Shown here: piece by piece, positions 10,503-18,471 of the stretch
Layout: each line of letters begins with the position of its first letter
How positions within the stretch are numbered: position 1 is the stretch's first letter
Source of the DNA: a virus
Reading direction: 5' to 3' (one strand)
DNA length: 41,941 bases
Virus record (IMG/VR): IMGVR_UViG_3300042509_002940
Location: 1 to 41,941 of that record
Made by a program: the position numbers and the translations under genes
Notes under the pieces: generated by a model
The model's database searches: none
What the model was told of the DNA's origin: nothing
The model's input: only the letters and a program-made list of their open reading frames with translations

Positions 10503-11129
10503 ATGGCTACTTTTTATGTTGGCCCCAGACCAGTTTTGAAGGGCCAAAACACCAATCAGATGGTGAACCCTTATACTAGCATGTCCGGGAAAGCTAAGGG
10601 CACTGGAACTTATTCCTACTACCCACTGTATAGCACAAGCCATGTATTGGACGGTGCTCCTGATAATCATTTTGCCCCTGGAACTGGGCAATTTCCTGGT
10701 AATAGATTTCTATCCCAGGTATTTAACGGAACAACCCTCTACGTACATCCGCTTTCTGGAACATTCCCAGATGGAACTGCAACATATGATGGTGCTAGAT
10801 TCCGTCCAATGGAGTACAAGGGTCTAGCTGGAGCTGCAGCTTTTCCATCAGGTTTTGGTCATGCTGATAGAGTAAGTGATTACAGCTACAACAACAATAT
10901 TTTCGACGGAGTGCCGTCTGCTGATATATTTGCTAATACAGGCCATGCTGCAAGAACAGAAGCACAAGGTGCGCCATCTTCTTTTGGAGTTTTCAAACCA
11001 GAAGAATTCCAAGGTGTGACAAGTTCTAAGATATTTACAGTTGGATATGGTCAGGCTAATACGACGGGTGATTATGGAAGAGAAAAAGTTCAAGAGTACT
11101 TCGGCGTACCATCTGCAAAAGCTCTCTAA
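10503..11129 (+). CDS. Repeat-containing virion protein, likely abundant
   Basis: 208 residues with AAGGAG eight bases before the ATG, one of the best ribosome binding sites in the window. Composition is Gly, Ala, Pro, Ser and Tyr rich, with more C-ending codons than its neighbours, suggesting high expression. A degenerate motif recurs in the C-terminal half: aromatic-x-G-(V/A/L)-(P/T/A)-S/G, then I/A-F and later G-(H/Y/Q)-A. Copies start near residues 105 (YKGLAG), 134 (FDGVPS), 154 (AQGAPS), 169 (FQGVTS) and 200 (FGVPS). Earlier looser copies are VLDGAP (48) and YDGARF (95). Spacing of about 30 residues suggests repeated beta units, as in head fibres or decoration proteins. Family not identified. 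Confidence 0.65.
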   Translation: MATFYVGPRPVLKGQNTNQMVNPYTSMSGKAKGTGTYSYYPLYSTSHVLDGAPDNHFAPGTGQFPGNRFLSQVFNGTTLYVHPLSGTFPDGTATYDGARFRPMEYKGLAGAAAFPSGFGHADRVSDYSYNNNIFDGVPSADIFANTGHAARTEAQGAPSSFGVFKPEEFQGVTSSKIFTVGYGQANTTGDYGREKVQEYFGVPSAKAL

Positions 11130-11382
11130 TTATTATTCTTCCCCAATACATTTAGAAAAAGATAGTAAAGTATCTGGTTTATTTGGTTGGGCAGTTTTGG
11201 TAAGCTATATTTTAGCCTATGATATATTCGCAATTAAAACAAAAAAAACAGAAACACTGACAAGATCTTTTTGGAGATTGTCAGAAGGTAAAATATCTAA
11301 AGCTCCAGTAATGGGTCTTTGGCTAGCAGTAACTTTTCACCTTATGCTTGAGAAAGATGTAAGAAGAAAAATAAATAAATGA
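11074..11382 (+). CDS. Small membrane protein, actinophage-like
   Basis: From the ATG at 11074 it encodes 102 residues, overlapping the previous gene by 56 bases. A TTG at 11041 would overlap more, and a later non-ATG start is possible, so the start is uncertain. Two hydrophobic segments are visible: GLFGWAVLVSYILAYDIFA and PVMGLWLAVTFHLML. The arrangement hydrophobic helix, YDIFA, then a W-R-L-S-E-G loop and a second helix ending in HL resembles small membrane proteins common beside lysis genes of actinobacteriophages; this is from memory and unverified. Followed by a terminator. Confidence 0.55.
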   Translation: MEEKKFKSTSAYHLQKLSNYYSSPIHLEKDSKVSGLFGWAVLVSYILAYDIFAIKTKKTETLTRSFWRLSEGKISKAPVMGLWLAVTFHLMLEKDVRRKINK

Positions 11383-11412
11383 GTTCTAGCCTCATCAAAT
11401 TAGCATACTAAA

Positions 11413-11421
11413 TGCTATAAT
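11413..11421 (+). promoter_or_regulatory. Extended -10 promoter, TGCTATAAT
   Basis: TGC followed by a consensus TATAAT at 11416-11421; no convincing -35 box upstream. The same nine bases occur before the dNMP kinase gene (36188-36196), and TGATATAAT occurs at 40197. Transcription would begin near 11428, about 20 bases before the terminator hairpin. Confidence 0.5.
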
Positions 11422-11446
11422 GATAGAGGCGTTAAGACAAAGAAGT

Positions 11447-11476
11447 CCCGCTCTTATGAGCGGGGTTTTCTTTTTT
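11447..11476 (+). terminator. Rho-independent terminator or attenuator
   Basis: CCCGCTC-TTAT-GAGCGGG forms a seven-pair GC stem with a four-base loop, followed by GTTTTCTTTTTT. It separates the structural block from the nucleotide-metabolism block. Because a promoter lies just upstream, it could also end a roughly 50-nt RNA or attenuate the operon beginning at 11529. The rest of the 11383-11528 gap shows no open frame. Confidence 0.8.
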
Positions 11477-11528
11477 AGAAGTGGTTTTATAGGTTTGGTC
11501 ATCTTTAGATGGAGATAGTTAGGATTAT

Positions 11529-12242
11529 ATGGTAATCGATGATCTCGAGAGGGTTGTCAAAGAAGATATAATATCAGTAGACGTTGCCGATATGTACTTA
11601 AGAATCTATGTTGCGGACATTGACTGGAAGCCACACATTTCTCAGCTTTGGGTAAATACTAAGAATAAAATAGCTGACGAAGCAGAAGCCAAGAACCACA
11701 TTAAAAAGGCTATTGCATGTGCAACCCTAATGCCATTTTACGATAAGTCAATCATCACAGACCCTCCTCAAAACATGTTGTTTTGGTTGCCAACTTGGGT
11801 TCAGTTTAATCAAAAAGACTGGATTGATATATATAAAAAAATGGTAAATGAAGACATTCAAATAAGAAAAAATAGAAAAAAAATGCTATCATATGGTGTG
11901 ATTGAATCTATAGATTATGTCCCAATGACTAGGCAGGCTTTCAATTGGTTGTACTCAAAGTCTGAGGATTCACACTGTGTAACGCCAGATAATAAAGCAG
12001 ACATAGTTAAGAAGTTTCAAAACTTAATTAAAATTTATGGCGGTGCTGTTATATGTAACACATTCACAAAGCACGAAAAGAATATTAACAAAGTCTTGAA
12101 CTGGAGAAGTGGATATTTTATAGAAAGAGAAATATATAAAGTTTATACCATGGATCAAATATGTAAAATAAAAGAACTAGAAATATCTAAGATAGATAAA
12201 AAGTATGTCAAAATTTTAATAAAAAATAAGGAGAAATTTTAA
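11529..12242 (+). CDS. Unknown protein preceding ribonucleotide reductase
   Basis: 237 residues, no known motif recognised. It is mostly helical, with tryptophans in the first half (DWKPHISQLWVNTKNK, LFWLPTWVQFNQKDW) and a lysine-rich C-terminus. Only four cysteines, none arranged as a metal site. It ends one base before the reductase start codon and probably shares its message. An accessory role in nucleotide metabolism is possible from position alone. Confidence 0.6.
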   Translation: MVIDDLERVVKEDIISVDVADMYLRIYVADIDWKPHISQLWVNTKNKIADEAEAKNHIKKAIACATLMPFYDKSIITDPPQNMLFWLPTWVQFNQKDWIDIYKKMVNEDIQIRKNRKKMLSYGVIESIDYVPMTRQAFNWLYSKSEDSHCVTPDNKADIVKKFQNLIKIYGGAVICNTFTKHEKNINKVLNWRSGYFIEREIYKVYTMDQICKIKELEISKIDKKYVKILIKNKEKF

Positions 12243-14345
12243 ATGTCTGACACAAGTATATTACACGAAATAGCTAACCAATCAATAAACACTTCAATAA
12301 AAAGCTCTTTATTTTCTTTTCACTTAAGTGATGACTTTATTTCTTCCTTTAAAGGTAAAGCTTCTCCATTCGGATATAAAGATGCCGGTGGAAACTCTCT
12401 TGGTGAGATTACATTTCTTCGTACATACTCAAGAATAAAAGAAGATGGCACCAAGGAAACTTGGGTTGACGTGTGTGAAAGAGTTATCAATGGAATGTAC
12501 TCTCTTCAAAAAGATCACTGTAAAAAGAATAGACTTCCATGGAACGATGCAAAAGCTCAAGCTTCCGCCAAAGAAGCTTTTGATAGACTCTTTAATCTAA
12601 AGTGGACTCCACCTGGAAGAGGTCTCTGGGTAATGGGAACACCTATTGTTAATGATCAAAAGAACTCAGCTGCACTACAGAACTGTGCATTTGTTTCAAC
12701 CTCAGAAATGAATAAGCACAATCCAGCTAAGCCCTTTGGATTTCTTATGGAAGCATCCATGCTGGGTGTTGGCGTAGGCTTTGATGATAAGGGTGCTGAT
12801 AAAGACTTCGTGATCTATGAACCCACAAAGTCTACTGTTATAGAATTGATTGAAGACAGCAGAGAAGGTTGGAGAGACTCCACTATTGCTTTAATAAATT
12901 CATATCTTAAATCAGATCAAGCTATCATTGAATTTGACTACTCTTCAATTAGACCTTTGGGTACTCCGATCAAAACTTTTGGTGGAACAGCATCTGGTCC
13001 AGCGCCATTAATTAAATTACATACAGCAATTAGGAATATCTTTAATGCTAGAAATGGTGAAAAGTTAACAAGAAAAGATATTGCAGATATTGGAAACCTT
13101 ATTGGTGTTTGTGTTGTTTCTGGAAACGTTCGTCGTTCTGCAGAACTTTTAATTGGTAGAATTGACGATGAAAGTTTCTTGAATTTAAAGAATCCTGCTG
13201 TTTTTCCAGAGAGAAACTCTTATGATCCACAAAACCCAGGGTGGGGATGGATGTCTAATAACTCTGTAGAAACACATGTGGGTCAAGATTTGTCTCCTAT
13301 AGTTGAAGGAATTGCTCTCAATGGTGAGCCAGGTGTTATATGGCTTGACGTGTCACGCAAGTATGGTCGCTTAGCTGATCCTCCGAATAACAAGGACTGG
13401 AGAGTAGCTGGCTATAACCCTTGCGCAGAGCAATCACTTGAGTCATACGAATGCTGTACACTTGTGGAGACTTATTTAAATCGCCATGATAACATTGAAG
13501 ACTATAAAAGAACATTAAAGTTTGCGTACTTGTATGCTAAGACTGTAACTCTTCTTCCAACCCATTGGGAAGAGACTAATGCTATCATGCAAAGAAACCG
13601 CAGAATAGGAACATCAATGTCAGGTGTTGCTAACTTTGCAGACAAACTTGGAATGCCAGTATTAAGAGAGTGGATGAACTCAGGCTATGCTACAATTAAA
13701 AATTACGATACAGTTTACTCTGAATGGCTTGGCATTCGTGAATCAATTAAAATGACAACAGTAAAGCCATCCGGCACTGTGTCTATTCTTGCTGGTGAAT
13801 CTCCAGGTGTACATTGGACTCCAGGTGGAGAATACTTTTTGCGAGCTGTTAGATTTTCTAATGAAGACCCGATGCTTCCGTTATTCAAAATGGCCAACTA
13901 CAACGTAGAGCCGGCAGCAGAGTCTCCAGATACAACTTCAGTTGTTTTCTTTCCAATTAAATCTGAAGCAAGAAGATCAGAGAAAGATGTAACAATCTTT
14001 GAAAAAATGGCATTAGCTGCAGTTGCTCAAAGATACTGGTCAGACAATTCAGTTTCTGTAACTATATCTTTTGATGCAGAACAAGAAAAAAAGCATGTAG
14101 GGACAGTTTTGCATATGTATGATGGCCAGTTAAAAACTGTTTCATTCTTACCTCAAGGTAATCATACGTACTTGCAAATGCCGTATAGCCAAATCTCAGA
14201 AGAAGAATACAATGAGATGTCAATGAAACTATTCCCAATAGACTTCTCTGGAGTTTACGCAGGTATGGCAGCAGATGCTATTGGCGAAGCTTACTGTACT
14301 ACAGATTCATGTGAGATAAAGTTTATACAAGATAATTCTAAGTAA
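12243..14345 (+). CDS. nrdJ: Class II B12-dependent ribonucleotide reductase
   Basis: 700 residues, matching the monomeric adenosylcobalamin-dependent ribonucleoside-triphosphate reductase type. It reduces ribonucleotides to deoxyribonucleotides for phage DNA synthesis. Visible landmarks: the first active-site cysteine in LQNCAFVST (C148); the conserved NPCAEQSLE segment (C394, E396), holding the thiyl-radical cysteine and glutamate; KPSGTVSILAGESPGVHW; and the C-terminal C-x4-C pair (C685, C690) that passes reducing equivalents to the active site. AAGGAG precedes the ATG. A class II enzyme needs no oxygen and no separate radical-generating subunit, but depends on host cobalamin. Neighbouring thyX and deaminase genes complete a dNTP-supply operon. 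Confidence 0.95.
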   Translation: MSDTSILHEIANQSINTSIKSSLFSFHLSDDFISSFKGKASPFGYKDAGGNSLGEITFLRTYSRIKEDGTKETWVDVCERVINGMYSLQKDHCKKNRLPWNDAKAQASAKEAFDRLFNLKWTPPGRGLWVMGTPIVNDQKNSAALQNCAFVSTSEMNKHNPAKPFGFLMEASMLGVGVGFDDKGADKDFVIYEPTKSTVIELIEDSREGWRDSTIALINSYLKSDQAIIEFDYSSIRPLGTPIKTFGGTASGPAPLIKLHTAIRNIFNARNGEKLTRKDIADIGNLIGVCVVSGNVRRSAELLIGRIDDESFLNLKNPAVFPERNSYDPQNPGWGWMSNNSVETHVGQDLSPIVEGIALNGEPGVIWLDVSRKYGRLADPPNNKDWRVAGYNPCAEQSLESYECCTLVETYLNRHDNIEDYKRTLKFAYLYAKTVTLLPTHWEETNAIMQRNRRIGTSMSGVANFADKLGMPVLREWMNSGYATIKNYDTVYSEWLGIRESIKMTTVKPSGTVSILAGESPGVHWTPGGEYFLRAVRFSNEDPMLPLFKMANYNVEPAAESPDTTSVVFFPIKSEARRSEKDVTIFEKMALAAVAQRYWSDNSVSVTISFDAEQEKKHVGTVLHMYDGQLKTVSFLPQGNHTYLQMPYSQISEEEYNEMSMKLFPIDFSGVYAGMAADAIGEAYCTTDSCEIKFIQDNSK

Positions 14346-14354
14346 GAGGTTTTA

Positions 14355-14720
14355 GTGTCTGAATTTGAAAATGAAGATATAGATAAAATGTTTGAAGCAA
14401 TAATTTCTTCTGATGATTTAGATGGAATTAAATCTTCTTCAATAGAAGGAATAATAAATGTAGAAAATGTATCTATAGAATCTCTTCTTAAGGAATTTAC
14501 TTTAATTTTTCAATCTATTTCTAGAGCTGCAGTTCATGTAGGAGACTTAATGTTTAATTATCTTTCTGTAGAAGATTATTCTACAGATCAAGAGTTAAAA
14601 GAAATTCTTGGAAATATATACAAGCTAACAGAAGACTTAGATGAATACATGGTAGAATTAATGTTTGAAGATACTTTTGATGATCTTGAATTAGACGAAG
14701 GTGAAGAAGATGATGAGTGA
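14355..14720 (+). CDS. Acidic protein, unknown, between nrdJ and thyX
   Basis: 121 residues from a GTG preceded by AAGAGG. Strongly acidic, ending in a run of Asp/Glu; predicted helical with no cysteine or metal motif. It overlaps the thyX start (ATGAGTGA). The acidity could suit a DNA mimic or a regulatory partner, but nothing in the sequence proves this. Confidence 0.6.
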   Translation: MSEFENEDIDKMFEAIISSDDLDGIKSSSIEGIINVENVSIESLLKEFTLIFQSISRAAVHVGDLMFNYLSVEDYSTDQELKEILGNIYKLTEDLDEYMVELMFEDTFDDLELDEGEEDDE

Positions 14721-15420
14721 TAAAAATATAATTAAAGTATTAGACAATGGCTACGTAAGACTAGTCGATCATATGGGTTCAGATTTATCTGTAGTCAATG
14801 CTGCCAGAGCTTCCTTTGCTAAAGAAAGCGAAGCTTTTACGACACAAGATGCTAGACTAATTGATTTTCTTGCTAGAGAGAATCACATGTCTCCTTTCCG
14901 TCACGCATTCATGACTTTTGAATTTAAAGCCCCGTTAATGGTTGCAAGACAGCATTGGAAATATGTAGTTGGCTCAGATCATACTATGGATTCATGGAAC
15001 GAATCCTCAAGAAGATATGTGACGATGGAACCTGACTTCTATGTTCCAAAGGCTGATGGATGGAGACTTGCTCCAGAAGATAAAAAACAAGGATCTGCTG
15101 GAATATGTGATCCATTTACTGGGGCAACACTAACCGAGCAACTAGTAAGATACATAGAGCAGGGTGAAGCATTTTATAATCTAGCCATGCAGTCTGGCAT
15201 TGCTCCAGAGCAGGCGAGATTATTCCTACCGGCTTACTCAATGAATGTAGTCTACAGATGGTCATGCAGTCTTCAGTCAGCATGTCTGTTCCTAGTCCAA
15301 AGATTAGAAGAAGCAGCACAAGAAGAAATTAGAGTATATGCAGAAGCTACTCTGAAACTAATTAAAGATTTATACCCCGTCTCCATTGAGGCTTTAATAG
15401 GGAAGTACTCTTATGTTTAG
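14713..15420 (+). CDS. thyX: Flavin-dependent thymidylate synthase ThyX
   Basis: 236 residues from the ATG at 14713 (an adjacent ATG at 14710 and a GTG at 14701 are alternatives). ThyX makes dTMP from dUMP using FAD and methylene-tetrahydrofolate. ARQHWK (residues 78-83) followed by SWNESSRRY (94-102) corresponds to the ThyX signature RHR-x7/8-S with its NExSxRY tail. Here the usual RHR is replaced by KYV, with about six extra residues before SWNE. HMSPFRHAFMTFEFKAP (58-74) matches the conserved segment upstream, and NVVYRWSCSLQSACLFLVQR the C-terminal nucleotide-binding helix. Lies between nrdJ and a dCMP deaminase. The variant signature may define a subfamily. Confidence 0.9.
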   Translation: MSDKNIIKVLDNGYVRLVDHMGSDLSVVNAARASFAKESEAFTTQDARLIDFLARENHMSPFRHAFMTFEFKAPLMVARQHWKYVVGSDHTMDSWNESSRRYVTMEPDFYVPKADGWRLAPEDKKQGSAGICDPFTGATLTEQLVRYIEQGEAFYNLAMQSGIAPEQARLFLPAYSMNVVYRWSCSLQSACLFLVQRLEEAAQEEIRVYAEATLKLIKDLYPVSIEALIGKYSYV

Positions 15421-15580
15421 TAGCCTTTTACTAATTATTCTTTTTTCCATTATGATTAATTGGATAATTAGCCTATCTATAATGGCGCAAATATCTTCAA
15501 ATAAAAAAACAAGATATAGATTTATAGCACTTTCAGCGTTGTCCTCTCTGCTAACTGGTTATATAATATACCTATTATGA
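15413..15580 (+). CDS. Small two-helix membrane protein
   Basis: 55 residues. The ATG overlaps the thyX stop and the TGA overlaps the start of the deaminase (ATGA), so it exactly fills the gap between them. Two hydrophobic segments, SSLLLIILFSIMINWIISL and FIALSALSSLLTGYIIYLL, flank a short polar Asn/Lys/Arg loop. No family recognised. The coupled junctions on both sides argue that it is translated. Confidence 0.65.
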   Translation: MFSSLLLIILFSIMINWIISLSIMAQISSNKKTRYRFIALSALSSLLTGYIIYLL

Positions 15581-16035
15581 GTTACGGTGAGTTAACAAGA
15601 AAAGATCTGCAATATATGCAGATGTGCTACAGCTCTTCTACTATATTTTCAACATGTGGTAAGAAAAAGTATGCTGCTTTATTAGTGGACGATTTTGGTC
15701 ACATAGTCGGGTTTGGTTATAATGGTGGGCCAAGAAATTCAGTACACTGTGAGGACGGAGGCTGCCCACGATTTGTGGACATGTCACCAAGTGGAAGTAA
15801 CTATGATAACTGTATAGCTGTTCACGCAGAAGCAAATGCTTTTTTGCATTCAGACTATAGCGCTAGACCAATCAAGCTTTACGTAAACGGTCCTCCATGT
15901 TTAACTTGCGCAAAGTTAATAGTGAACAGTACAGTTAGAGACGTCTATTATGTTGCTGATGAAGAATATTCAAATTGGGATGAAGTAGAAAAATTCATGA
16001 ATACTTCTGGCATTAAAACATATAAGGTAAAATAA
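15577..16035 (+). CDS. Deoxycytidylate (dCMP) deaminase family
   Basis: 152 residues. The zinc-dependent deaminase motifs are complete: HAE at 83-85 (His ligand and catalytic Glu) and PPCLTC with C108 and C111. An extra region with Cys/His (HCEDGGCPRF, 57-66) between strands is usual in dCMP deaminases, which often bind a second zinc there. The enzyme turns dCMP into dUMP, the ThyX substrate, so the two genes form a short dTMP pathway. A general ComE-type deaminase is the alternative. Confidence 0.9.
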   Translation: MSYGELTRKDLQYMQMCYSSSTIFSTCGKKKYAALLVDDFGHIVGFGYNGGPRNSVHCEDGGCPRFVDMSPSGSNYDNCIAVHAEANAFLHSDYSARPIKLYVNGPPCLTCAKLIVNSTVRDVYYVADEEYSNWDEVEKFMNTSGIKTYKVK

Positions 16036-16036
16036 A

Positions 16037-16282
16037 TTGGCAGCTTCAAAGGTAAATTACATTGTTATCTACGATGGACACAGTCAGGTCTACGGTTGCT
16101 CTTCAAAGAAGATTGCCCTAGAATCAGCACCGCCTGAAGGTTGTAGTATAAAAGATAAAAAAGTTTTATTCGTAACATTTGAACCGGATAATTCCAATCT
16201 ATCTGCCTATAAAGTCTCAGATGAAGAAGTTTTCTCTGCAGATATAAAAGAAAGAAAAGAAAAGAAAACGGATAATGAGTAA
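16037..16282 (+). CDS. Small hypothetical protein
   Basis: 81 residues from a TTG preceded by AAGGT; TTG starts recur in this genome. An N-terminal beta-strand stretch (VNYIVIYDGHSQVYGC) precedes a charged Lys/Glu tail. No motif recognised. It overlaps the next gene (ATGAGTAA). Confidence 0.55.
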   Translation: MAASKVNYIVIYDGHSQVYGCSSKKIALESAPPEGCSIKDKKVLFVTFEPDNSNLSAYKVSDEEVFSADIKERKEKKTDNE

Positions 16283-16502
16283 GGGACAAAAGAAAAAACT
16301 AATATTAAAAATCCTCCCGGGGGAAGCAGCAATTGTTGCATCGGTGGATGTCTTGGAACACATATATGAAACATATTTGTATATGGCATCTTCTACAGAC
16401 AGCGTTGAATCGGAATCGTGGCAAAGCGTTGCTGAACTAATCAGGGAATGGATTGACAAGACACAATACTCAGATGAAGGTGATTATGAAGAAGAATGGT
16501 GA
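16275..16502 (+). CDS. Small acidic hypothetical protein
   Basis: 75 residues with a basic start (MSKGQKKKLILKIL) and an acidic C-terminus ending DYEEEW. Helical in the middle. Coupled to both neighbours by overlap. No recognised family. Confidence 0.55.
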   Translation: MSKGQKKKLILKILPGEAAIVASVDVLEHIYETYLYMASSTDSVESESWQSVAELIREWIDKTQYSDEGDYEEEW

Positions 16503-16761
16503 TTCGGTTATTATAATAGCCTTAAGTATTAGTGCATTTGTTGGTTATGTTTTATATCAGAAAAATAAACATAAGAAGTTTGTTTCTTCAAACACTTTAA
16601 CTATTGAAAACTTTGTTAATAGACTAAGTGAATATGATATGTCGCCTCAAAAAGAAGCTTCAAATTTCTTTTACGACTTATTAGAATGTGGCTTTAGTCC
16701 TCAGAATGCATTTGCAACAGTGCAAAAAGAAATAGATGATGCAGGAAGTTTTTTTAAATGA
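16486..16761 (+). CDS. Single-pass membrane protein, unknown
   Basis: From the ATG at 16486 (preceded by GAAGGTG) it encodes 91 residues; upstream ATGs in the same frame overlap more of the previous gene. One transmembrane helix (SVIIIALSISAFVGYVLY) is followed by a basic stop-transfer NKHKK and a soluble helical domain of about 60 residues. It overlaps the glycosyltransferase start by four bases (ATGA). Confidence 0.6.
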   Translation: MKKNGDSVIIIALSISAFVGYVLYQKNKHKKFVSSNTLTIENFVNRLSEYDMSPQKEASNFFYDLLECGFSPQNAFATVQKEIDDAGSFFK

Positions 16762-17573
16762 TAGACCTATGTATAGTCAATTACAATTCTAGAAAGCAAA
16801 TAGAAAGACTTTTGGACGTCTTGCATTCTAGTTTAGGTAGTCCAAATGGCGCGCTTGAAAAAAATTGGAATTTATATATTACAGATAATGATTCCCAAGA
16901 TGACTTCATACAGTGGATACGAGAAAATGAAGAGAGGTATTTAATAGATAGAGTTTACCTGCGTCGCAATATAGGTTATTCAGCAGCTTGTAACATGATG
17001 GCTCGTGAATCTAATTCAGATATTATTGCACTCTTAAATGCTGATGTTTGGTTTTCAAATGAAGATCTTATAAAAATCCAAAGCATCTTTGATGAGAATA
17101 AAGATATCCATATACTCGGCCCAAAACAAAGAGACGAGAATGGTTTAATAACACACGCTGGTATTGTTGGCACCAACTTAAAACCAGGGCATAGAGGCTG
17201 GAGAGCTGAAGATAAAGCAGACTCTTTATTCAGAGATAGAGTAAACTGCGTGACAGTGTCAGGATCTGCTTACTTCATAAGACGAGAAGTGTGGAACGCA
17301 TTAACTAATAATCCTAAGTATAGAGAATTGTATCCCAATGCAATTGGCGCATTCTTACCTACACCTCATTACTACGAAGAGACATGGTGTTCATACTTTG
17401 CTAGACACTTAGGATACAATGTAGTGTATGATGGATCTGTATCAATAGGGCATAGCTGGCATGCATCTTCTCCAAAACCAGGTGAAGGCTATAGTCATGC
17501 TGATGCACAGTTTCCAATAAGTAGAGAAATATTTAGAAAAGCTTGTGATTCTATAGGTATAGAAAGAGACTAA
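16758..17573 (+). CDS. Family 2 glycosyltransferase
   Basis: 271 residues of GT-A fold. The N-terminal strand MIDLCIVNYNS, DND at 43-45 and the NAD metal/nucleotide-binding triplet at 94-96 (IIALLNADVWF) are typical of family 2, of the rhamnosyl/galactofuranosyl-like branch. HYYEETWCSYFARHLGY matches the conserved E-D-x-D/W acceptor region. It probably transfers a sugar from a nucleotide donor to DNA, virion protein or host surface glycan; the sequence does not say which. It is the first of several sugar-transfer genes here. Confidence 0.85.
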   Translation: MIDLCIVNYNSRKQIERLLDVLHSSLGSPNGALEKNWNLYITDNDSQDDFIQWIRENEERYLIDRVYLRRNIGYSAACNMMARESNSDIIALLNADVWFSNEDLIKIQSIFDENKDIHILGPKQRDENGLITHAGIVGTNLKPGHRGWRAEDKADSLFRDRVNCVTVSGSAYFIRREVWNALTNNPKYRELYPNAIGAFLPTPHYYEETWCSYFARHLGYNVVYDGSVSIGHSWHASSPKPGEGYSHADAQFPISREIFRKACDSIGIERD

Positions 17574-17574
17574 A

Positions 17575-18456
17575 TTGTCAATACAAACCTACGGGTCTTT
17601 GTTTGCAGGAGCTGGTGGAATCGATATAGGTTTAGACTCTGCTGGTTTGCAATGTAAGTTTCAAGTAGAGTGGGATAGTAATTGTCAGGAAACTCTTAAG
17701 TATCACTGGCCAACTGCTCAGCTTTGGGGCGATATATCTAACGTAAATGGAAAAGACCTTGTACCTGTAGATCTAATTGCATTTGGATCCCCTTGTCAAG
17801 ACTTGTCTAATGCCGGAAAAAAAGTTGGACTAAAAGGTAGTAGGTCTAATCTATTCTTCGAAGCAATTAGAGTCATTAAAGAAATGAAAGAGAGTACGGG
17901 TGGAGAATATCCAAAGATCGCAATTTGGGAAAACGTCACTGGAGCCATGTCCTCCAACGGTGGTGACGACTTTGAGACAGTCATCAAAGAAATGGCAGGC
18001 TTGGGGAGTTATCACTTGGAATGGTCAGTCCTTGATGCACAGTACTTCGGAGTGCCCCAAAAAAGAAGAAGAGTTTTTGTCATCGCTATCCTCGATCCTG
18101 CAATTGCCAGAAGAAGTCCACAGCAAATATTACCTGTCGAAAAAAGCAGCAAAGGGAATCCTAAGAAGGGTATCAAACAAGAAAACGAAGATACCAAAGA
18201 ACTTGCAAGCTGCCTTAGAAGTGGCGGCGAAGGAGGAGTACCCTCAAGTAGAGGAGAAAACCTCGTAGTAGATAGCAAAGGTGTGCGTAGATTTACTCCA
18301 ATAGAATGCGAAAGATTAATGGGCTGGCCCACAAATCACACACTATATAGAGCTGATGGCAAGACTAATAGCGATAATACTCGTTATAAAATGTGTGGAA
18401 ATGGTGTAGCAAGTCCTGTGATAAAATGGGTAGTAGACCAAATAAAAAAAATATAG
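17575..18456 (+). CDS. C5-cytosine DNA methyltransferase
   Basis: 293 residues from a TTG two bases after the preceding stop. Motifs in order: I, FAGAGG (SAM binding, about 10-15); IV, GSPCQDLS with catalytic C74; VI, ENV (119-121); VIII, PQKRRRVFVI; IX, RRFTPIECERLMGWP; X, YKMCGNGVASPV. The target-recognition region between VIII and IX is short, so the specificity may be simple. It methylates cytosine at C5 and probably protects phage DNA from restriction; no cognate nuclease is adjacent. Its last 60 bases recur downstream of the next gene. Confidence 0.93.
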   Translation: MSIQTYGSLFAGAGGIDIGLDSAGLQCKFQVEWDSNCQETLKYHWPTAQLWGDISNVNGKDLVPVDLIAFGSPCQDLSNAGKKVGLKGSRSNLFFEAIRVIKEMKESTGGEYPKIAIWENVTGAMSSNGGDDFETVIKEMAGLGSYHLEWSVLDAQYFGVPQKRRRVFVIAILDPAIARRSPQQILPVEKSSKGNPKKGIKQENEDTKELASCLRSGGEGGVPSSRGENLVVDSKGVRRFTPIECERLMGWPTNHTLYRADGKTNSDNTRYKMCGNGVASPVIKWVVDQIKKI

Positions 18457-18471
18457 AAAGAGATTAAAATG
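18394..18471 (+). repeat. Direct repeat copy 1 (methyltransferase 3' end)
   Basis: This segment runs from motif X of the methyltransferase through its stop to the ATG of the next gene. It is matched by 19399-19475 with about nine differences and one deleted base. Copy 1 is the coding, presumably original, version. Confidence 0.85.

Noticed and set aside
17900-18268. Second + strand frame within the methyltransferase gene
   Set aside because: It lies wholly within the methyltransferase, whose motifs are complete in the other frame.
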